A stretch of DNA of 64,000 bases from Falsiroseomonas ponticola (GCF_016805305.1 NZ_JAERQN010000001.1:1364001-1428000); one strand, 5' to 3'. Shown: positions 15,797 to 25,826, numbered from the stretch's first letter. Program-made: numbers and translations. The notes: generated by a model not told the origin, from the letters alone.

Positions 15797-16705
15797 ATGG
15801 CCCCCGCGCTTCCCCCGGGGCCGGACCGGCCCCCGGGCGCCAGTTCGGCGCCCGGTCTGCCCCCCGCTGACGCCAGTTCGGCGCCCGGCCTGCCCCCCGG
15901 TGGCGCCAGTCCGGCGCCCGGCCTTTCCCCCGGTGGCGCCCTTTCGGCGCCCGGCCTCGCCCCCCCGGACAGCCCCGACATCGCCGTCGTCATCCCCATG
16001 CGGAACGAGGGACCCAACGTCCTGCCGCTGGTGGAGGAGATCGCCCGCGCCCTGGCCGGCACGCGCTACGAGATCGTCTGCGTCAATGACGGGTCGGACG
16101 ACGATACCGGCGAACGCCTGGCGGAAGCCGCCACGCGCTTCCCGCTGCGCGCGCTGCGCCACCGCCGGGCCTGCGGGCAATCCGCCGGCGTCGTCACCGG
16201 CGTCGCCGCCGCCCGCGCGCCCTGGATCGCGACGCTGGACGGGGACGGGCAGAACGACCCGGCGGATATCCCGGCCCTCTGGGCCCGGGCGCGGGCCGAA
16301 GCCGCGCAGGGGCCGGACATCCTGGTGGCGGGGCACCGCGTGAAGCGGCAGGACAGCGGCATCAAGAAGCTCTCCAGCCGCATCGCCAATGCGGTGCGCG
16401 CGCGGCTGCTGGGGGATGCGACGCCCGATACGGGCTGCGGCCTCAAGGTCTTCCCCCGCGCGCTGTTTCTTCAATTGCCGCGCTTCGATCACATGCATCG
16501 CTACCTGCCCGCCCTCGTGCTGCGCCATGGCGGGCGGGTGGTGAGCGAGCCGGTGAACCACCGCCCGCGCGTGCGGGGCAAGTCCAACTACGGCACGCTG
16601 GACCGGCTTGCCGTCAGCATCGCCGACATGCTGGGCGTGATCTGGCTGCAGCGGCGCTGGAAGCGGCCCCAGGTCGAAACCATCGGTCTGGAAGAGCAGT
16701 CCTGA
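15797..16705 (+). CDS. Family 2 glycosyltransferase with a repetitive Pro/Ala/Gly N-terminus
   Basis: The protein has 302 residues from ATG 15797; a GTG at 15767 would add 10. Residues about 14-57 are four 11-residue repeats like GASSAPGLPPA, probably disordered. The GT2 domain follows: DIAVVIPMRNEGPNVLPLVE, EIVCVNDGSDDDT, and the metal-binding ATLDGDGQNDPADIP. The end SNYGTLDRLAVSIADMLGVIWL resembles DPM1-like polyprenyl-phosphate glycosyltransferases, with at most one weak membrane helix. The product may be a lipid-linked sugar. It is followed 32 nt later by a VTT membrane protein gene. Confidence 0.85.
   Translation: MAPALPPGPDRPPGASSAPGLPPADASSAPGLPPGGASPAPGLSPGGALSAPGLAPPDSPDIAVVIPMRNEGPNVLPLVEEIARALAGTRYEIVCVNDGSDDDTGERLAEAATRFPLRALRHRRACGQSAGVVTGVAAARAPWIATLDGDGQNDPADIPALWARARAEAAQGPDILVAGHRVKRQDSGIKKLSSRIANAVRARLLGDATPDTGCGLKVFPRALFLQLPRFDHMHRYLPALVLRHGGRVVSEPVNHRPRVRGKSNYGTLDRLAVSIADMLGVIWLQRRWKRPQVETIGLEEQS
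15836..15967 (+). repeat. 33-bp tandem coding repeat, four copies
   Basis: Four in-frame 33-nt units, each built on GGCGCC(A/C)...TCGGCGCCCGG, encode the 11-residue repeats at the N-terminus of the glycosyltransferase. Copies differ by a few substitutions and have no length changes, so the frame is kept. Copy number may vary between strains. Confidence 0.85.
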
Positions 16706-16737
16706 GCCAGGCGCCCCGTTCCGCCCGCTGGCGGTCG

Positions 16738-17394
16738 TTGACGAAACTGCTGGTGCTGGCGGCGGGGCTGCTGGCGGGTGGCGCCTTGCTGCGGGAGATG
16801 GGCGGCGTGCCCGGCACCGCCTGGGTGGACAGCACCATCCGGGACGAGGGCATCTGGGGCGAGGTGGTCTTCGTGGCCGTCGGCGCCGCCATCACCGCCA
16901 TCGGCGTGCCGCGGCAGAGCCTGGCGTTCCTCGGCGGCTACGCCTTCGGCACCGTGCTCGGCACCGCGCTGGCGCTGCTGGCGCAGGTGATCGGCTGCGC
17001 GGCCGCCCATGCCTGGGCGCGGGCGCTGGGGCGGGAATGGGCGGAACGGCGGATGGAAGGGCGCTTCGGCCACCGGCTGCGGCCGCTGCGGGATGCGCTG
17101 GCCGCCAACCCCTTCAGCGCGACGCTGGCGCTGCGGCTGCTGCCGGTCGGCAACAACCTGGCGCTGAACCTGCTGGCGGGGATGGCGGGCATCGGGCTCG
17201 GCCCCTTCGTGCTGGGATCGGCCATCGGCTACCTGCCGCAGACCGTGGTCTTCGCGCTGCTGGGCAAGGGCATCCGGGTGGAGGGCGCGTGGCAGCTGGG
17301 CCTGGCGGCGGTGCTGCTGGCGGTCTCCGTCGCGCTCGGCCTCTGGCTGCTGCGGCGGCACCGCGCCGGGCGCGTGATGGACGAGGAAGGCTGA
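16738..17394 (+). CDS. VTT-domain (DedA/TVP38-like) membrane protein
   Basis: The protein has 218 residues and about five or six hydrophobic segments. The re-entrant VTT core is recognisable: GVPRQSLAFLGGYAFGTVLGTALALLA early, then RLLPVGNNLALNLLAGMAGI and FVLGSAIGYLPQTVVFALLG. Proteins of this group act in lipid transport or membrane homeostasis. No good ATG is present; TTG at 16738 is the most reasonable start, with a CTG overlapping the glycosyltransferase stop as an alternative. It lies between the glycosyltransferase and the FAD hydroxylase genes, all in one direction, suggesting an operon. Confidence 0.8.
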   Translation: MTKLLVLAAGLLAGGALLREMGGVPGTAWVDSTIRDEGIWGEVVFVAVGAAITAIGVPRQSLAFLGGYAFGTVLGTALALLAQVIGCAAAHAWARALGREWAERRMEGRFGHRLRPLRDALAANPFSATLALRLLPVGNNLALNLLAGMAGIGLGPFVLGSAIGYLPQTVVFALLGKGIRVEGAWQLGLAAVLLAVSVALGLWLLRRHRAGRVMDEEG

Positions 17395-17464
17395 TCCCTC
17401 ACTTGCGCGGGATCATGGACGCGCGTGCCTGTCGGCGCTGGATTGCGCCCCGATATCGGCGGGG

Positions 17465-18652
17465 ATGAAGAGCATGGATTGTGACGTGGCCATCATCGGG
17501 GCCGGCCCCGCGGGGCTCGCCCTGGCCTCGGCCCTGGCCGGCAGCGGGCTTGGCGTGACGCTGCTGGAGAAGGCGCCGGAGGCGGCCATCGCCGATCCCG
17601 CCTTCGATGGGCGGGAGATCGCGCTGACCCGGAAATCGCAGGCCATCCTGCGGGCGATGGGGGCCTGGGAGGGGATCCCGGCCGACGAGGTGTCCCCGCT
17701 GCGGGAGGCGCGGGTGCTGAATGGCGGCCAGGCGCTGGCGCTGCGGCTGAAGCCGGAGGGGGATGGGGAGCCGCTGGGCCGGCTGGTGCCGAACCACCTG
17801 ATCCGCCGCGCCCTGCATGCGACGGCGATGCAAGCGGGTGCGCGGCTGCTGGCGGGGCGGGGCGTGGCGGGGCTGCGGCTGGGGCGCGACGCCGCGACGG
17901 TGACGCTGGAAGGCGGCGGGTCGCTGGCGGCGCGGGTCGTCATCGCGGCCGATTCGCGCTTCTCCGAGACGCGGCAGCGCGCTGGCATCGGCGCCGCCAT
18001 GGTGGATTTCGGCGGCACCATGGTGCTGGCCCGCATGGCGCATGAGGGCGAGCATGGGGGCGTGGCGACCGAATGGTTCGGCCATGGCCAGACCATCGCC
18101 ATGCTGCCGCTGAACGGGAAGGTTTCCTCGGTGGTGCTGACGCTGCCGCCGGCGCAGGCGGCGGCGGTGATGGCGCTGGCTCCGGAGGCCTTCGGGGCGG
18201 AGATCACGCGGCGCTATGGCGGGCGGCTCGGGCGGATGGTGCTGGCGGGGACGCGGCATGCCTATCCGCTGGTCGGCGCCTATGCCCATCGCTTCGCGGG
18301 GCACCGCTTCGCGCTGCTGGGCGATGCGGCGGTCGGCATGCATCCGGTGACGGCGCATGGCTTCAATTTCGGCCTGTCCGGCGCCGCCTTGCTGGCGGAG
18401 GCGCTGCGCGGCGCGCGGGACCCGGGGGAGGCGCCGGCGCTGGTGCGCTACGCCGCCCGGCACCGGCGGGCCACCTTGCCGCTGTTCCTGGCGACCAATG
18501 CCGTGGCGCGGCTCTACACCGATGACCGCGCGCCGGCGCGGCTGGCGCGGGCGGCGCTTATCGGCGCGGGGGCGGCGCTGGCGCCGGTGCGGCGCGCGAT
18601 CGTGGCGACGCTGTCGGAGACCAACCACGCGCTGGTGCCGCGCCGGGGCTGA
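17465..18652 (+). CDS. UbiH/UbiF/VisC-family FAD-dependent hydroxylase, UbiM-like
   Basis: The protein has 395 residues. The N-terminal Rossmann motif is DVAIIGAGPAGLALASALAG; the middle DGREIALT stretch and the second FAD motif LLGDAAVGMHPVTAHGFNFG place it in the ubiquinone ring-hydroxylase group. The HPVTAHG form of the second motif is what I associate with UbiM, which hydroxylates demethoxyubiquinol; UbiH/UbiF activities are alternatives. The start could be ATG 17465 or 17474. With ubiA at 3.2 kb this is the second likely ubiquinone gene in the window. Confidence 0.82.
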   Translation: MKSMDCDVAIIGAGPAGLALASALAGSGLGVTLLEKAPEAAIADPAFDGREIALTRKSQAILRAMGAWEGIPADEVSPLREARVLNGGQALALRLKPEGDGEPLGRLVPNHLIRRALHATAMQAGARLLAGRGVAGLRLGRDAATVTLEGGGSLAARVVIAADSRFSETRQRAGIGAAMVDFGGTMVLARMAHEGEHGGVATEWFGHGQTIAMLPLNGKVSSVVLTLPPAQAAAVMALAPEAFGAEITRRYGGRLGRMVLAGTRHAYPLVGAYAHRFAGHRFALLGDAAVGMHPVTAHGFNFGLSGAALLAEALRGARDPGEAPALVRYAARHRRATLPLFLATNAVARLYTDDRAPARLARAALIGAGAALAPVRRAIVATLSETNHALVPRRG

Positions 18653-18671
18653 GGCCCCGGCGCCGGCCGGC

Positions 18672-18956
18672 TCAATGCAGGGTGAATTGCCCGTTGGCGT
18701 AGCGCAGCTCCGCGGGCCGGGTCAGCGCGGCGGAGGCGACGCGGACGGAATGCAGCGGCCCGTCGATCTCCCGCCGCCAGAAGTCGAGGAAACTGCCGAG
18801 CAGCGGGAAGCGCGGCGCCAGATCGTGCTTCTGCCAGATGAAGGTCTGCAGCAGGCCCGGATGGTCCGGCATGTGGTAGAGGATCTCGGCGGTGGTGAGC
18901 CGCCAGTCGGGCAGGGTGGCGAAGCGGGCGAAGCGTTCGAGGCCGGAGAGATCCAT
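18672..18956 (-). CDS. usg: Usg-like family protein
   Basis: This small protein of 94 residues matches the Usg-like family, which I know mainly from alphaproteobacteria: WRLTTAEILYHMPDHPGLLQ, then TFIWQKHDLAPRFPLL, and a FLDFWRREIDGPLHSVRVA end. The molecular function is not known. The ATG at 18956 has AGAAAGGAGCAC just upstream; the frame is open beyond it, but that part is Arg/Lys-rich and unlike the family. It converges on the hydroxylase gene with a 19-nt gap. Confidence 0.85.
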   Translation of the reverse strand: MDLSGLERFARFATLPDWRLTTAEILYHMPDHPGLLQTFIWQKHDLAPRFPLLGSFLDFWRREIDGPLHSVRVASAALTRPAELRYANGQFTLH

Positions 18957-19100
18957 CGTGCTCCTTTCTGGCCCGGGCTGGCCGGGCCCTTTGCTGCGTC
19001 GCGATGGCCGGGCGGCTTTCGGGGCCTTGCGTGACCATCGCGTTGCAGCATGCCATGCGGGCAAGGCTGGATGTCCAGAAAAACCTTTGGGATCAGTCTG

Positions 19101-19127
19101 TTAGCACTCGCACTCCGGGAGTGCTGA
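19101..19127. promoter_or_regulatory. CIRCE operator 1 (HrcA site)
   Basis: TTAGCACTC-N9-GAGTGCTGA differs from the CIRCE consensus (TTAGCACTC-N9-GAGTGCTAA) at one base. HrcA bound here represses groESL when it is folded. It lies 6 nt upstream of the predicted -35 box. No hrcA gene is in the window. Confidence 0.92.
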
Positions 19128-19133
19128 CAACGC

Positions 19134-19162
19134 TTGACGTGGCCCTGGGACTCCCCTAGATC
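19134..19162 (+). promoter_or_regulatory. groESL promoter
   Basis: TTGACG (19134-19139), a 17-nt spacer and TAGATC (19157-19162) form a promoter-like pair in the 313-nt gap before groES. CTTGACG with CCCCTAGAT also resembles alphaproteobacterial heat-shock (RpoH) promoters, so either or both sigma factors may use it. It is flanked by CIRCE sites on both sides. The remainder of this gap, 19191-19269, is untranslated leader with an ACAGGAGAGG ribosome site. Confidence 0.65.
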
Positions 19163-19163
19163 G

Positions 19164-19190
19164 TTGGCACTCCTCTGGGGGGAGTGCTAG
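19164..19190. promoter_or_regulatory. CIRCE operator 2 (HrcA site)
   Basis: TTGGCACTC-N9-GAGTGCTAG matches CIRCE with one change in each arm and keeps the exact 9-nt spacer. It starts directly after the predicted -10 box, so it would cover the transcription start. Arms remain complementary at 8 of 9 positions. Confidence 0.88.
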
Positions 19191-19269
19191 CGGATGCCAT
19201 GACGGGTCCGCTGGCCGTGCAAATCTCCGGAAGAGCTTGCCACTCATTGGAAGCGACAGGAGAGGTTCG

Positions 19270-19581
19270 ATGAGCTTTCGACCCCTGCATGACCGCGTTC
19301 TCGTTCGCCGCGTGACGGCCGAAGAGAAGACCGCGGGCGGCATCATCATTCCCGACACCGCCAAGGAAAAGCCGCAGGAAGGCGAGGTGATCGCCGTCGG
19401 CTCCGGCACGCTGAACGACAAGGGCGAGCTGCGCGCCCTCGACGTCAAGGCCGGCGACCGCATCCTGTTCGGCAAGTGGTCGGGCACCGAGGTGAAGCTC
19501 AATGGTGAGGAGCTCCTGATCATGAAGGAGTCCGACATCATGGGTATCCTCGACAACCCTTCCGTGGCGAAGGCCGCCTGA
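19270..19581 (+). CDS. groES: Co-chaperonin GroES
   Basis: GroES caps the GroEL folding chamber. The 103 residues contain [20 protein letters not shown], the mobile loop with [18 protein letters not shown], and the C-terminal [14 protein letters not shown]. Start ATG at 19270 follows AGGAGAGG. It is the first gene of groES-groEL (110-nt gap), under dual CIRCE control. Confidence 0.97.
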   Translation: MSFRPLHDRVLVRRVTAEEKTAGGIIIPDTAKEKPQEGEVIAVGSGTLNDKGELRALDVKAGDRILFGKWSGTEVKLNGEELLIMKESDIMGILDNPSVAKAA

Positions 19582-19685
19582 CGCAGGCCCCGGGCTGGCG
19601 CGGTTCATCCCGCGACGGCCCGACAAGGCCGGCCGGAAGGCCTGCCCTTCGCCTCGTCTCCTCAACGGATCAGATCAGGGAATAA

Positions 19686-21332
<1,647 letters not shown>

Positions 21333-21394
21333 TCGCCTGGCGATCGGGTTCGCCCCGATCGCCGAAGCGACCGGTTTTCTGGACGTCTGGAAGA

Positions 21395-21423
21395 GGGGCG
21401 GACCTGCGGGTCCGCCCCTTTTT
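21395..21423 (+). terminator. Intrinsic terminator of groESL
   Basis: A perfect 10-bp stem GGGGCGGACC / GGTCCGCCCC with a TGCG loop is followed by TTTTT. It sits 63 nt after the groEL stop and is the best rho-independent terminator in the window. Confidence 0.93.
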
Positions 21424-21642
21424 CATGACCGCTGACACAAAGTTGACAACGCCGTGACCAGGGCCTTCCGGGCTTTGACACCTGGATGGGCGGTTGAGCA
21501 TCCTTCATGTGTCATTGCGTTCTGGCTCTCCGCCGTGCCTCCTGGGTCATGCCCCGGGCGACTCCAGGTCCCGCCACCGCATGGCGCCCCCGCCCGGGCG
21601 ATCGGCGTCAGGGCGTTGCTTGTCAGAAGGAGCGCGGATCGC
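21424..21642 (+). other. Leader region of the cold-shock gene
   Basis: About 220 nt separate the groESL terminator from the cold-shock start codon. TTGACA occurs at 21443 and 21475, but I see no convincing -10 box at 16-18 nt from either. The AGAAGGAGC ribosome site lies just before the ATG. A long structured leader, as in cspA genes, is plausible but not shown. Confidence 0.35.
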
Positions 21643-21846
21643 ATGGCGATCGGCACCGTTAAGTGGTTCAATGCGACGAAGGGCTTCGGCTTCATCGTCC
21701 CGTCGGATGGCGGGAAGGACGTGTTCGTCCACATCACCGCCGTGCAGAAGGCCGGACTCCAGGGCCTGAACGAAGGCCAGAAGGTGTCCTACGAAGTGGC
21801 GATGGAACGCGGCAAGGCGGCCGCCACCAACCTGCGCCCCATGTGA
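21643..21846 (+). CDS. Cold-shock protein, CspA family
   Basis: This 67-residue single cold-shock domain binds single-stranded nucleic acid and acts as an RNA chaperone. RNP1 (KGFGFI) and RNP2 (VFVHI) are intact within [15 protein letters not shown] and [14 protein letters not shown]. Start ATG at 21643 is well supported by AGAAGGAGCG; the longer frame upstream is leader sequence. Monocistronic, since a terminator precedes it and hairpins follow. Confidence 0.95.
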   Translation: MAIGTVKWFNATKGFGFIVPSDGGKDVFVHITAVQKAGLQGLNEGQKVSYEVAMERGKAAATNLRPM

Positions 21847-21852
21847 CCTGAC

Positions 21853-21875
21853 GGGACCCGGGCATTCCGGGTCCC
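21853..21875 (+). terminator. Hairpin after the cold-shock gene
   Basis: GGGACCCGG (21853-21861), loop GCATT and CCGGGTCCC (21867-21875) form a perfect 9-bp stem 6 nt after the stop codon. There is no T-run, so termination is likely but may need Rho. Confidence 0.6.
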
Positions 21876-21972
21876 GGCGTGATCGGCACAGGCGCGCGCG
21901 CCTGCGCCACCCCATCGGGGCTGGCCCGCCCTGCGACAGGGGCCATCCCCCCAGCTTTTCCGGCATCCCGCA

Positions 21973-22002
21973 TCGGCCAGCCTGGCATGCCAGGCTGGCC
22001 GA
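21973..22002. repeat. 30-bp perfect palindrome
   Basis: The sequence reads the same on both strands over 30 bp, centred on GGCATGCC, with arms TCGGCCAGCC and GGCTGGCCGA. It lies 8 nt beyond the stop of the minus-strand gene at 22010 and 127 nt after the cold-shock gene. It could serve as a shared terminator for the two convergent genes. Confidence 0.75.
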
Positions 22003-22009
22003 ATGCTTG

Positions 22010-22564
22010 TCAGCCCGCTTCCTGCACGAAGACGCGCCGCGCGCCGAGGTCCCGGAGCGCGCGTTCCGCCTGCTGGCGCGCGGCATCGTCCGCGGCGCGC
22101 AGCCCGATGACGGGCCCCTTCGCATCCGGCGGCGGCGCATGCGTGGCGTGGTCCGCCGGCGCGGCCGCCGCGGCCACGGCTTCGCCCACCACGCCCGTGC
22201 CCGCCCCCGCCGCCGCGGCGGCGGCGACCGCCGGCAGCAGCGCGCCGCCGCTGGCGATGACGATGCCCGCTGCCGCCATGGAGGTGGCGGCCATGGCCGT
22301 GCCGACGCCGAGCTGGCGCTGGTTGCGGCGATCGGCCTCCGCCGGGTTCTCGTCCGGCGGCTCCACCTGGTCATTCACGGCGGGGGGCGCGGGCGTCGCC
22401 GCCTGGGTCGATCCGACCTCGTCCCGTGCCCCGCTGGCGCGCAGACGCTCGATCGCGTCGTCGCGCGCCGCCTCGGTCTCGAACTCGCCCCAGACGACGG
22501 GCACCGCCGGTGGCGTGTCGTCGCTCTGGCCCGTCCATTGGCTGCTGTCCACGGTGATGGCCAT
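22010..22564 (-). CDS. Alanine/glycine-rich small protein, possible stress-related
   Basis: The protein has 184 residues. The N-terminal part (VPVVWGEFETEAARDDAIERL then RASGAR) and the C-terminal part (ADDAARQQAERALRDLGARR then VFV) look like two halves of the same small alpha/beta motif, reminiscent of general-stress or SPOR-like modules. The centre, residues about 88-135, is a Gly/Ala-rich hydrophobic stretch that may insert in a membrane. I do not recognise the family with confidence. Start ATG 22564, divergent from the dehydratase gene. The open frame upstream is shadow. Confidence 0.6.
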   Translation of the reverse strand: MAITVDSSQWTGQSDDTPPAVPVVWGEFETEAARDDAIERLRASGARDEVGSTQAATPAPPAVNDQVEPPDENPAEADRRNQRQLGVGTAMAATSMAAAGIVIASGGALLPAVAAAAAAGAGTGVVGEAVAAAAAPADHATHAPPPDAKGPVIGLRAADDAARQQAERALRDLGARRVFVQEAG

Positions 22565-22636
22565 GCTCACGCCCTCCGCTATGGTTCCGCGGAGGAACGC
22601 CCCTGGCGCCGTCTCGTTTCCGATCGGAGTGACCGC

Positions 22637-23590
22637 GTGTTCGACCTGCCCGCCCTGGAAGACGCCGCCCGCCTGGTGCACGGCGTCTTCCCGCCGACGC
22701 CGCAATACCCCTGGCCGCTGCTGGCCGCGCGAACGGGCGCGGAGGTCTGGGTGAAGCACGAGAACCACACGCCGACCGGCGCCTTCAAGGTGCGCGGCGG
22801 GCTTGTGTACATGGACCGGCTGGCGCGGGAGCGGCCGGGCTGCGCGGGCGTGATCTCCGCGACCCGGGGCAATCACGGGCAGTCGCTGGCCTATGCGGGG
22901 GCGCGGGCGGGCGTGCCCGTCACCATCGTCGTGCCGCGCGGCAACAGCGTGGAGAAGAACGCGGCCATGCGCGCGCAGGGCGCCGACCTGGTCGAGCATG
23001 GCGAGGATTTCGACGCGGCGCGGGTGGAGGCGATGCGGCTGGCGGCGGAGCGCGGGCTGGAATTCGCGCCCTCCTTCGCGCCGGACCTGGTGCGGGGTGT
23101 CGCGACCTATGCGCTGGAATTGCTGCGGGGGGCGCCGACGCTCGATGCGCTCTATGTGCCGATCGGGCTCGGGTCGGGCATCTGCGGCTGCATCATGGCG
23201 CGGGACCTGCTGGGCCTCGCGACGGAGATCATCGGCGTGCAGAGCACCGGCGCCGATGCCTATGCCCGCAGCGTCGCGGCCGGGCGCGTGGTGACGACGG
23301 AGGCCGCGGTGACGAAGGCGGATGGCATGGCGACGCGGGTGCCGGACCCCGCGGCGCTGGCGATGATCATCAAGGGTGCCGCGCGCATCGTGACGGTGAC
23401 GGATGAGGAGGTCGCCGCCGCCATCCGCGCCTATTGGCAGGACACGCACAATCTGGCGGAGGGCGCGGGCGCCGCGCCGCTGGCGGCGCTGATGCAGGAG
23501 AGGGAGCGGATGCGCGGCAAGCGCGTGGCGACGATCCTCTGCGGCGGCAATATCGACCTCGACCTGTTCCGGAGCTGGGTATTGGCGTGA
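22637..23590 (+). CDS. Threonine/serine dehydratase-like PLP enzyme
   Basis: The protein has 317 residues and is a fold-type II PLP enzyme. KHENHTPTGAFKVRGGLVY contains the PLP lysine; ATRGNHGQSLAYAGARAGVP is the substrate loop; IGLGSGICGC is the phosphate-binding Gly-rich loop. It probably deaminates threonine or serine, or a related hydroxy-amino acid; it lacks a C-terminal ACT regulatory domain, like catabolic forms. I chose GTG 22637 with GGAGTGACC upstream. The following amidohydrolase and MBL genes run in the same direction. Confidence 0.8.
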   Translation: MFDLPALEDAARLVHGVFPPTPQYPWPLLAARTGAEVWVKHENHTPTGAFKVRGGLVYMDRLARERPGCAGVISATRGNHGQSLAYAGARAGVPVTIVVPRGNSVEKNAAMRAQGADLVEHGEDFDAARVEAMRLAAERGLEFAPSFAPDLVRGVATYALELLRGAPTLDALYVPIGLGSGICGCIMARDLLGLATEIIGVQSTGADAYARSVAAGRVVTTEAAVTKADGMATRVPDPAALAMIIKGAARIVTVTDEEVAAAIRAYWQDTHNLAEGAGAAPLAALMQERERMRGKRVATILCGGNIDLDLFRSWVLA

Positions 23591-23681
23591 TGCTTGCGGA
23601 TCGAAGCCGATCCGCCCTCAATCGCCGGCGCTTCGCTTGGCTTCGCCGGACTGCGGCGGGCGCCTGTCATGGAGATGTTGA

Positions 23682-24863
23682 ATGAGCGCCTTGCTGATCC
23701 GCGACTGCCGCCCGATGGGCGGCGCGGCCACCGACATCCTGGTGGAGGGCGGGCGCATCGCCGCCATGGCGCCGGGGCTCGCCGCGCCGCCTGGCGTCGC
23801 GGTGGAGGAGGGCGCCGGGCGGCTGGCGCTGCCGGCCTTCGTCGAGGGGCACACGCATCTCGACAAGACGCTCTGGGGCATGGGGTGGTGGAAGAACGAG
23901 GTCGGGCCGCGCCTCATCGACCGCATCGATGGCGAGAGGGCGGAGCGCAAGCGCCTCGGCCTCGACCCCGCGCGGCAATCGGACCGGCTGGCGCGGGAGT
24001 TCCTGAAGCGCGGCACCACGCGCATCCGCAGCTTCGCCGATGTGGACACGGAGAACGGCACCACCCATAGCGACGCGCTGGTCGCGCTGCGGGAACGGCT
24101 GCGCGGCACGATGGACATCCAGGTAGTGGCCTTCCCGCAATCCGGCGTGCTGGTCCGCCCCGGCACGGCGGAACTGCTGGAGCAGGCGCTGCGGAATGGC
24201 GCGGACATCATCGGCGGGCTCGATCCCTCCGGCATCGATCGCGACCCCAAGGGGCATTGCGACCTGATCTTCGGCCTGGCCGCGAAGCATGGCGTGCCGG
24301 TCGATATCCACCTGCATGAGCCCGGCGAGCTCGGCGCCTTCGCGATGGAGCTGATCATCGAACGCACGGTCGCGCTCGGCATGCAGGGGAAGGTGGTGGT
24401 CAGCCACGCCTTCTGCCTGGGCGACGTGGCGCGGGCCGATGCGCTCTATGCCGCGCTGGGGGAGGCGGGGATCGGGCTGGCGACCACCGCGCCGCCGTCG
24501 CGCCCCGTGCCGTCGATCAAGAAGGCGCGGGCGGCGGGGGTTTCGATCTTCGGCGGCAATGACGGCATCCGCGATACCTGGACCCCCTACAACATGCCGG
24601 ACATGCTGCAGCGGGCGATGCTGATCGGCCTCAAGAACGAGTTCCGGCGCGACGATGAGCTGGTGCTGGCCTTCGCCGCGGTCAGCGACTGGGCGGCGGC
24701 GGGCTGCGGCTTCGGCGAATACGGGCTCTCGGTCGGCGCGCGGGCCGACCTGGTGCTGCTGGCGGCGGAGAATGTGCAGGAGGCGGTGGTGGCGACGCCG
24801 CCATCCCGCACCGTCATCAGCCATGGCCGCGTCGTCGCCCGCGACGGCGTTTTGAGCGTCTAA
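23682..24863 (+). CDS. Amidohydrolase, cytosine deaminase-like
   Basis: The protein has 393 residues of the metal-dependent amidohydrolase superfamily. Metal ligands appear in FVEGHTHLDKT (HxH), DIHLHEPGE, VVSHAFCL and FGGNDGIRDTW, the arrangement seen in CodA-like deaminases. N- and C-terminal beta-sandwich strands are present (DILVEGGRIAAMAPG; VISHGRVVARDG). The substrate is probably a cyclic amidine or N-heterocycle; cytosine itself is not certain. ATG at 23682 follows GGAGATG. The 90-nt gap before it holds the inverted repeat GCGGATC/GATCCGC (23597-23616). Confidence 0.8.
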   Translation: MSALLIRDCRPMGGAATDILVEGGRIAAMAPGLAAPPGVAVEEGAGRLALPAFVEGHTHLDKTLWGMGWWKNEVGPRLIDRIDGERAERKRLGLDPARQSDRLAREFLKRGTTRIRSFADVDTENGTTHSDALVALRERLRGTMDIQVVAFPQSGVLVRPGTAELLEQALRNGADIIGGLDPSGIDRDPKGHCDLIFGLAAKHGVPVDIHLHEPGELGAFAMELIIERTVALGMQGKVVVSHAFCLGDVARADALYAALGEAGIGLATTAPPSRPVPSIKKARAAGVSIFGGNDGIRDTWTPYNMPDMLQRAMLIGLKNEFRRDDELVLAFAAVSDWAAAGCGFGEYGLSVGARADLVLLAAENVQEAVVATPPSRTVISHGRVVARDGVLSV

Positions 24864-24917
24864 CGAACGGGGCCACCGTCGGGCCGTTCCTGTCCGGGCA
24901 AGGGCAGGAGCGAACCG

Positions 24918-25826
24918 ATGAAAATCCACCACCTCGATCTGGGGCATGCGCGGCCGCTGGGCGGGCGCCTGATGGACGGGGTCAGCCCCGGGCCGGTGGC
25001 GCGGCTGTCCTGCCATTGCCTGCTGGTCGAGACGCCGCATCACGGGCTGGTGCTGGTGGATACCGGCTTCGGGCTCCGCGATTGCGCGCGCCCGGTGCCG
25101 CGGCTGCCCGCCTGGAACCTGGCGCTGCTGCGGCCGCGGCTCGACCCCGATCGCACGGCGATCCGCTGGGTGAAGCGGCTCGGCTTCAAGCCGACCGATG
25201 TGCGGCACATCGTGATGACGCATCTCGATTTCGACCATGCCGGCGGGCTGGTCGATTTCCCGCATGCCACGGTGCATGTCTCCGCGGCGGAGGCCGATGC
25301 CGCGGTCAATCCGCGCGGCTTCCGCGACCGCGCGCGCTGGCGTCCCGTGCAATGGGGCTATCGCGGGCGCTGGCAGCCGGTGGAGACGCGGCTCGGCCGG
25401 CGGGGCGGGGGGGAGCGTTTCTTCGGCCTGCCGAATGCGCGGGAGCTTCCCGACCTGCCGCCGGAGTTCCTGATGGTGCCGCTGCCCGGCCATTCGCCGG
25501 GCCATGTCGGCGTGGCGGTGAAGGGCCCGCGCGGCTGGATGCTCCATGCCGGGGATGCCTATTTCAACCGGGCGGAGGCGCATGGCGATGGCCGCGCGCC
25601 GCCGCTGGTGGCCGCCTATGAACGGCTGATGGCGGATGACGACCGGCAGCAGCGGGAGAGCCTGGCGCGGCTGCGGGCGATGCTGCGGCAGCCCGGTTCC
25701 GACCTGGCGGTCTTCTGCACCCATGACGCGGTGGAATTCGTCGCCATGGCCGCCTGGAGCGAGAGCGACTACGCGCCCCCCATGGTCGCCGCGAATGACG
25801 CAGGGCCGGCGGCGGCCTTCGCCTGA
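24918..25826 (+). CDS. MBL-fold metallo-hydrolase
   Basis: The protein has 302 residues. The metal motif MTHLDFDHAGG at 100-110 (HxDxDH) is followed by LPGHSPGHVGV and HAGDAYF, the standard metallo-beta-lactamase fold ligands, with a final His in FCTHDAVEF. The pattern is closest to quorum-quenching lactonase-like and related hydrolases, but I cannot name the substrate. ATG 24918 has GGCAGGAGCG upstream. The double-hairpin element copy B follows the stop directly. Confidence 0.85.
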   Translation: MKIHHLDLGHARPLGGRLMDGVSPGPVARLSCHCLLVETPHHGLVLVDTGFGLRDCARPVPRLPAWNLALLRPRLDPDRTAIRWVKRLGFKPTDVRHIVMTHLDFDHAGGLVDFPHATVHVSAAEADAAVNPRGFRDRARWRPVQWGYRGRWQPVETRLGRRGGGERFFGLPNARELPDLPPEFLMVPLPGHSPGHVGVAVKGPRGWMLHAGDAYFNRAEAHGDGRAPPLVAAYERLMADDDRQQRESLARLRAMLRQPGSDLAVFCTHDAVEFVAMAAWSESDYAPPMVAANDAGPAAAFA

